NCBI GenBank assembly: GCA_027422505.1
Contig: JAPQWV010000127.1
Coordinates: 682,001-746,000 of the forward strand
Direction: 5' to 3'
DNA from: Craterostigma plantagineum
Lineage: Eukaryota; Streptophyta; Magnoliopsida; Lamiales; Linderniaceae
Length of the DNA stretch: 64,000 nucleotides
Below the pieces are notes generated by a model that worked only from the letters and a program-made list of their open reading frames with translations, was not told the DNA's origin and did no database searches. Below, one piece after another: positions 57,563-64,000 of this stretch. Position numbers and translations under genes: made by a program. Numbering within the stretch: position 1 is the stretch's first letter; every line of letters begins with the position of its first letter.

Positions 57563-60500
57563 TTAAGAGAGGTTGTTGAATGCTTGAGCTTCTCTTGCAA
57601 CCTTAATGAAGACATCCTCTAGTGTAGTATCAGCTAATCCCCACGCCTGAACGGTGAATCTGCTCTTTGCATCCTCGACTGCTTCGAAAACTTCGGCGAT
57701 CTTTGTCTCTTGCTTTGGAAGCTCGAACTTGAGCGTCCCAGAAACTTGGTACACCTTCGTGGCGTTCAGGGACAGTTTATCTACCATGTTTTTGACTTCT
57801 TGTTCGTGGCTTGAGCTTGTTGTTATCGTAAATATGTACGTTCCTCCATATCTAGCCTTGAGCTGTCGATTGAAAAAAAAGCGAAAAGATCAACAATAGT
57901 CGATGAGAGAATCTTCATCTTTAGGATTTTCTTACCTCTTTAGGATTTCCAACGCACTGCAAACTGCCATCGACAAAAATCCCAAGGCGATCGCACAGGT
58001 GCTCTGCCTCTTCCATCGAATGTGCTGTATGATTCGATAAGTAGAAAATGAGTTTGCTTAAAACTCGTTGATTCGAACTATAGATGGCACGGAAAAGAGA
58101 GTTTACTCGTAAGGATTATTGCTCGGTTTTGTTTCGCTCGTTTCACTACGTTCCATAACATGTTTCTAGAAGCTGGGTCCAGACCAGTACTAGGTTCATC
58201 CAAGTATACCACCTTTTTTCAAGAATCCCATGTGAGAAATCGTTCATTCGTTTTATGTTTCATACAGATGATGAAAGAAAAATGAATACCTTTGGATCCC
58301 CGATGAGCGAAATAGCAACGCTGAGCCTCCTCTTCATTCCTCCGCTGTATTTCCCGGCCTTTTTGTCTGCTACCCCACCGTGAAACAAGTTCATGCTCTT
58401 AAGAGATTCTTCAACAGCCTACAGCATATTATTGGATGGAAGACATAAAATCTCCTTTTTTCACAATGGTGTTTCTAGTTGCACTTCCTAGAAAAGCCAT
58501 ACACGTATGAATTCTCTGTATGACCCCGAAAAATTCTCTTAAAAAGAGCTTTTGCAGACAGCTTTTGCAGACTTACTTGTGTCAGGGCAGAGCCTTTGAG
58601 GTTTTTAAGCCTTCCGTAAAAAAGTAAATGCTCACGTCCCGTGAGATTTTCCCATAGTAAACTGTTGGAAAAATCAATCGAAACATTAAAATTGCGAGAA
58701 ATTTGTAATAAAACTGTCAAATATGTTATATGGTTGAGTGCGTACTCGTGCTGTGGGCATACGCCCATGCTGGTGTATATTCTGTTCATATCTGTTCGTA
58801 TATCCATTTCGCTAACGTATGCAGTTCCAGAGGATGGCTTTATGAGTCCAATCATCTGTTAAAAGGAAACATATCAACTGAATCAGAAAACTGCAGATAT
58901 CATTGCAAATAAATTCATTACGAAACTAGTAAACAACAGACGCCGTATAACATTTGTGGATGAGTTTGAACTGACCATATTTATAAACGAAGTCTTTCCA
59001 GCACCGTTAGGACCGAGCATTCCAAAGCATTCTCCGGGCGGCAAGGCGAGGGAAACTCCTCGTACTGCGAATTTCTCGGGATTTCCATCTCTGCCTGGAT
59101 ATACTTTTTTGAGATTATCGCAGATAATTGCATGGCTTGAAACATCTGATTCTTGTAATATCTTTTCGACCTTCTCCCTCTGAACTTATATAAAGGGCTT
59201 CTCTTGAGAATGTTCTCTTCAAAGTTCAAGTCATTAAAACATCTGAGAATTCGACTATTGTACTTAACAAAATGTAATACCTCCTGGGAAACGTCTGGTT
59301 TCTCCATTTGAACGAAAACCTTCGAACTCTGTCTTTGCAAGCTACGTTTCTCGACAGATGATGAGGTGTTTGTTGTCTTGCGCCGTCGAAGAAAACTTAG
59401 AGGACTTTTACCGAATGACACGGCTCGATCGATGTAATATGCAATCCCAAGAACGACTAACCATTCGATTGACGTAATGATCAGAACTTCTCGCATTCCA
59501 TTGCTAGGATCGTTTAAATCTTTCCATCTCATTCCTGAAGTACCCATATAATTTCCGTTGAAGGCATATTGCGAAAGTTCGAACAACCCACGGTAAAGAG
59601 AAAATCCCGGATATATCTCCATGGCAATTAGCCCGGCTTCTGCAAAATTGTAAAAAATGGGTGTCAGAAGCTAACATATCACATATTTGATAAAGGATGG
59701 TGTTGTCCGCAAAATGATCAAGTGCCAATATGGCTTCAAAATTAACACCTAATCCATAATGCGAAACTACTTAGATATAAAATTTGTCCACAATTAAGTA
59801 CTTAGCTCTTTAACTGAAGACTTCACTTACTAGGAAATGAAGAATCTTGGAGAAAGAACTGGAAAAGGAAGCCACCCAAAAGGCCAGTTCCAAACACCAT
59901 TATATATCCCACAACTGAGAACATTTTGAAGTAAAAGTTTTAGACAAAGGTATTAAATCTATAATGAAATGGAGGAGATAAAGTTTGATTATGGATGAAT
60001 CAAACCTGTTGCAGTCTTCACATTTGAGAACAAATCCGCAGCAAGGAAGGCCAAAGCGATTTGCAAGTTTATGAAGATGAAATAAAATACAAACTGGATG
60101 CTATAATCATTGAGTGTGAAGAACTTTAACCCTGGAGTTTCAACATAAAAAAGATGAGAAAAATGCGTCGCATAGGTTAAGAAGCTTTTTGTACAATCAA
60201 TTACCTATAACCGAGCCAAAAACCACAAAGCATAGCATGTACGCTGTAGATATCACGAGAAAATAAGCGTATGATATGATCCAATAAGGTCCATCGCCTA
60301 GCCCATGCATTTTCATCATGATTCTTAGTCTGTATTGCTTCTCATAAACCAATGATGACAAAATCACCTGCATAGTTTTGAAAAGAATTCTGACAGAATC
60401 ATCCAAGAAACTGCAAGTACCTCAGAGAGTGCTGTGCATGTTTTGGAAATAACAAATATGCTGTTACTTACAGGAAATAACTTCAGCATAACCCATGTGA

Positions 60501-62700
60501 CAAACAGAGGCCCAAGGAGAGAAGAAAAATCAAGCCTAAGTTCTGTTGCAGGCTTCGGCATTTCTTTCACAAACTCGAATGGCATTCTAGCTGCTGGTCC
60601 AAGCAGAAATCGCAAATACGCATTTGATGCCTGTGCATGGAAAGACATAAATTGGATGTATGTCTCATTTGTCATAAAAAGTCGAATATTCAAGGTAAAA
60701 CAAAATAAGATAAGCAGAAAAGTAACATGACATGGTATCAAGTAATTAATCATAAACAAAAAGGATAAAAAGTAACAAACAGGTTCTAATTAATAATCGA
60801 ATGACGAATACAGTTGATCAAATGTACCGAGAGAAACAGAGGATTTAGATACCAGATTTACCGAACGGGGCACCCGCAATAGGGCAGTAGGCCCATTGCC
60901 TGTGTCATTCCTATAGGTAGAGTTGTACCAAATGCTGACATTGTAGAGATTCTCGTTGGAATTTGAAAAATCATAAGCTGTTCAAAAAACTCAATCAGTT
61001 TCGAACTGACGAAAAAGAGAAAGGTTTTGTTTTTCCTTCACACTGTAACCTTCTGTTGAACTAACCTGCAACAATCTCATTGATCTCTCTATCTTGGTTC
61101 CCTTTACGGTAACCCTTGTATAGCTCTTTATTAATCTCCAACGAACTATTGCGCCATAAATTGAGGCCTTGAACGCAGCGTACATCTGTAAAAGCAATTT
61201 TTGTAAGTAAAAGGACATTGCAACTAAAAACTAGAACTAAGACAAGAATCCCCCAGTCAGAGCAAAAGCAACCTTTATTGAATGAAGCAGATCCTAATGG
61301 AATGGAAACAGACAACTGAGAGTTGGGAGGACATTGATTAAGAATGTAATCGACCGGAAGTTCAGAGAAGAAAGCCGAGTCCAGGAAATTAGTAATATCA
61401 GTGGGTGACTCTGATCCCTGAAACTCATTAAACTCACACATAAGCAGCTCAGAATACAGATTATTAAGCAATAGAAACCATCACTTGATAAATTGGAGCA
61501 CATTGAAAGAAAATTACCAAGGCAACATCTGCTAAACTGTACAGAACATCAGAGAAATTCACATCCAATTGCCCGGCAAACATGTTTCCAGCAACTCCTA
61601 GCACAAAAATTCAAAGAAAAAACATTGAGAATATCTGAACAAAACAGTGCAAGAGGACTTAAAAACATCAACATAACCCTGTGTAAGATAAAATGAAGAG
61701 GCACATACTTTGTCCAAAGGTTCTGTTATTCCCTGTTATAAGCATGGTTACAGGACATGAACCATTTGCCCTGCATGATCCATTAGGCAAATCTCCATAC
61801 GATATATCAACTGTTCTGACAGCACGAAACTGCTCGTCTGGCAACTGTAATAAGGGCGGCCATGACGGAGGATGGGGAATGGGACAGCTGAAAGCTTGGT
61901 CCAAGGTTGAGTATTCAATACCACACTTTTGTTCACACTGGCCATTACCAGTGTCAACACAGATGCACCCACACTTATTCGAGGCCTTATTCAGTTCTTT
62001 GTTCACCAAAACTTGTATAAGAACCAGTAAGAAACAAAGGATGAGTGGGAACAGAACGAGTTGGATATTTGTCTTAATACTTCGTTTCTGTACAAAAAGC
62101 ACGAAGCGATTTTCAGAACAAAGTGAAAACCGTGACCCTTGGGAAAGCACAGTAAGTTGATAGCAATGAACGAAAGCGTAAGAGAAGGGTTCCACATGTC
62201 AAAAATAATAAATTTCAATCACAATTCATCTTTATAATTTCTTATTTCGATCCAAAAATCATAAACTTTAACCCAATAAGTGGCAGATGAAACCATGGAG
62301 GTGGACAAGATGTTCATGCAAATGTGTAACGAGGAAGAAAAACATGAGACACGCAACGGCCAACGAATCATTACCACCTGAACACAATTACACCAAAAAG
62401 ATGAAAACATGAGATGAAGACAGAATCTTTGCTAATCAGTTCCGAAAAAAAAGAAAGCAATCTCCCCCATAAACCAAGTAAGAAACGAAACACAACCCAG
62501 CTGCCGATCATAAAGCTTTAGCAAAACACAACCTTAAAACAGCGTCGGGGCAAAATCAAACTCAAAGACAAAGAACAAATCATAAGAAGCAAATCTTCGA
62601 GCATTTAACATGCGACTCGTACCTGGAGAATCAAATTCTTTCTCAGCAAAGCATTTGCCTGCGTCCAAAAACGAGCAGGTTCACTAGATGAATCCACCAT
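57563..62700 (-). CDS. ABCA7: ABC transporter A family member, ABCA7-like (half-size)
   Basis: About 17-18 minus-strand exons run from ATG 62700 (MVDSSSEPARFWTQANALLR; exon 62700-62623) to the stop at 57565-57563. A first membrane helix (IQLVLFPLILCFLLVLIQVL) is followed by a large Cys-rich extracytosolic loop (CGCICVDTGNGQCEQKCG; GSCRANGSCPVTMLITGNN). Then come five or more helices (59.6-60.7 kb) and one nucleotide-binding domain. That domain has Walker A GMLGPNGAGKTSF (~59020), Q-loop VCPQHE, signature YSGGMKRRLSVA (~58350), Walker B VVYLDEPSTGLDP (~58190) and H-loop HSMEEAEHLCD, all intact. The ending FTVQAWGLADTTLEDVFIKV AREAQAF is specific to the plant ABCA3-12 cluster. Substrate is probably lipid, by family; one member moves fatty acids or acyl-CoA to the ER. 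Some exon borders inside are approximate. Confidence 0.88.
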
Positions 62701-64000
62701 TCTCCTTCCACTGTCAAATAAGCTCTTCAGTCTCTATCAGATTAAATTACGCTTCAAGTGGATCGATCGATCATACATTCAGTGCTATGAATAGACGTAT
62801 CTCTTCCTTGCTTCTTCGGCAACTGTGTTCTCTTTTCTCTACCGTTATACTTAATATGAGCTGAGCTCGTTTAGTTCAGTTGACATTTAGGTTATATTAG
62901 CACGAATTTACACCCATGGGTTTATGTTGTATGACTTTTTTATTACCTTAATTTAATTTAATTTTTTTTTATTATGTGTAAATGTCCTTATTTTTTACTA
63001 CATGTGTAAATGTCCGTATTATTTATTCATTATAAATTTTAATTAATTGCACACAGTACCGTGTTTTAATTCTAACCGCTTGTTTATTTACTAAAAAGAT
63101 GCATGCACATTGGCTCGAAATTTCGTGGTCATTTCATTCGCTACGGGCATTCAATAAATAGAAAAAAAAAAGATTTTTTTTAAAAAAAACTGATTTTTGA
63201 CTAGAAGAAAATGTTCAACATGCTTGCACATTAAGGCTTAGGTTCAACGTGACACCTTTATTTAAATAATTATTTCATGGCCATGAAAAATCGACGTTGG
63301 TGTGGTGTCACCATAATTAAGTAAAATAAATTCACAACACTTTGACTTTGAACTTTTCCAACATGAAAAAATATATTATAATGATTTACCTTTTAAATTG
63401 TCATTATCTTATTATTATCTGAATTAGTGAGAGATTAAAATGATACTAAATTGAATTTGGTATGATGCGCGAATACAGTGGCGGGGTGTTCTCAAGGCTG
63501 GAAGCCCATTGCAGTTAAACTTCCCCGGCCCAATGGGCTTTCTTGTGAAGCCCAAATTTTCTCTAAGCCCGAGTCTTTTGTATAGTCTTTTTCAATGTAA
63601 TTTAAATATCGCAATTCCTAAAAGAATTAAAATGAAGGCAATTTGCTCTCATGGGTGCAGTATCATTCTATATAACATAATATGAAATTAGATGTAGTAT
63701 AAGATATTTTGTGTGTCACGAGCAGCAATGTCCAAACCAGAGAATATAGATGCAAGATATTTCATTCCAACAAAAAGAGTGGCTGAAACAAAAAGAGGAG
63801 ATACGATAATACTCTAATCTAACTTGGTTGTAATAAATAGAAAGGACCATCTTTCCAACCTTCAGTGAAATATCACGATATTTATTTTTTCTGGTCCCGT
63901 AATTTAATAGAGTTAGGGCGATTTATCAAAGTTTTTACACACACAAATGCATACTTGTTTCACACAGTGAACGGATCTCACACAAATGTATATAAATCGT
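62701..64000. other. Intergenic, upstream of the ABCA gene
   Basis: It holds the 5' leader and promoter of the minus-strand ABCA gene up to about 62850, then AT-rich DNA. No gene or transposon ends are recognised. A phrase at 63500-63580 with repeated aagccca/tgggct motifs is noted without interpretation. Confidence 0.45.

Overview
The window is nuclear DNA of a flowering plant, almost certainly a eudicot. The genes carry spliceosomal introns with GT..AG borders. They belong to plant-only or plant-typed families: remorin, SAUR, DVL/RTFL peptide, LRR-XI receptor kinase, MANNAN SYNTHESIS-RELATED glycosyltransferase and ABCA subfamily transporter. Introns and intergenic DNA are AT-rich and full of DNA transposons. 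Some features would fit an asterid, but the sequence alone does not fix the family.

Layout. 1-2.3 kb: AT-rich intergenic DNA with a small hAT-type MITE. 2.3-4.6 kb (+): a five-exon remorin. 5.6-8.9 kb (+): an OBL1-type triacylglycerol lipase whose second intron holds a 934-bp foldback Mutator-like element with a perfect 9-bp target duplication. 9.97-10.17 kb (+): a 63-aa DVL/ROTUNDIFOLIA-like peptide. 10.8-12.1 kb (-): a WSS1-type metalloprotease, head-to-head with 12.75-15.7 kb (+), a plastid 3-phosphoglycerate dehydrogenase broken by several small lesions. About 15.9-31.77 kb: a Helitron complex. It has a truncated autonomous copy, a 3.5-kb block with a Helitron end in the opposite orientation and captured gene fragments, and a second copy with Rep, PIF1 helicase and an RPA-like gene ending in the canonical hairpin plus CTAG. 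32.5-36.0 kb (+): a PEPR-like LRR receptor kinase. 37.0-37.4 kb: a small non-autonomous Helitron. 37.6-39.4 kb (+): a conserved plant protein of unknown function. 41.1-43.1 kb (+): an MSR-type O-fucosyltransferase-like protein, tail-to-tail with 43.4-45.1 kb (-), an At1g16860-like membrane protein. 47.2-49.6 kb: a TIR element with palindromic repeat arrays, ending about 15 bp before the start codon of MED8 (49.6-53.1 kb, +). 54.0-54.6 kb (+): a SAUR. 55.7-57.2 kb (+): a PM-ANT1-type adenine nucleotide carrier, convergent with 57.6-62.7 kb (-), an ABCA7-like half-size ABC transporter.

The host genes are an ordinary unlinked set. What stands out is the mobile DNA and the breakage. The Helitron region is an A-B-A'-C arrangement with two 3.26-kb segments differing at only about four positions. 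Two host genes (PGDH and MED8) and one Helitron copy carry small frame-breaking indels, which could be real pseudogenization or uncorrected assembly errors. I saw no rRNA, tRNA or CRISPR array. I did not find a clearly new biological system; the Helitron complex and the hairpin-array element upstream of MED8 are the best candidates for follow-up.
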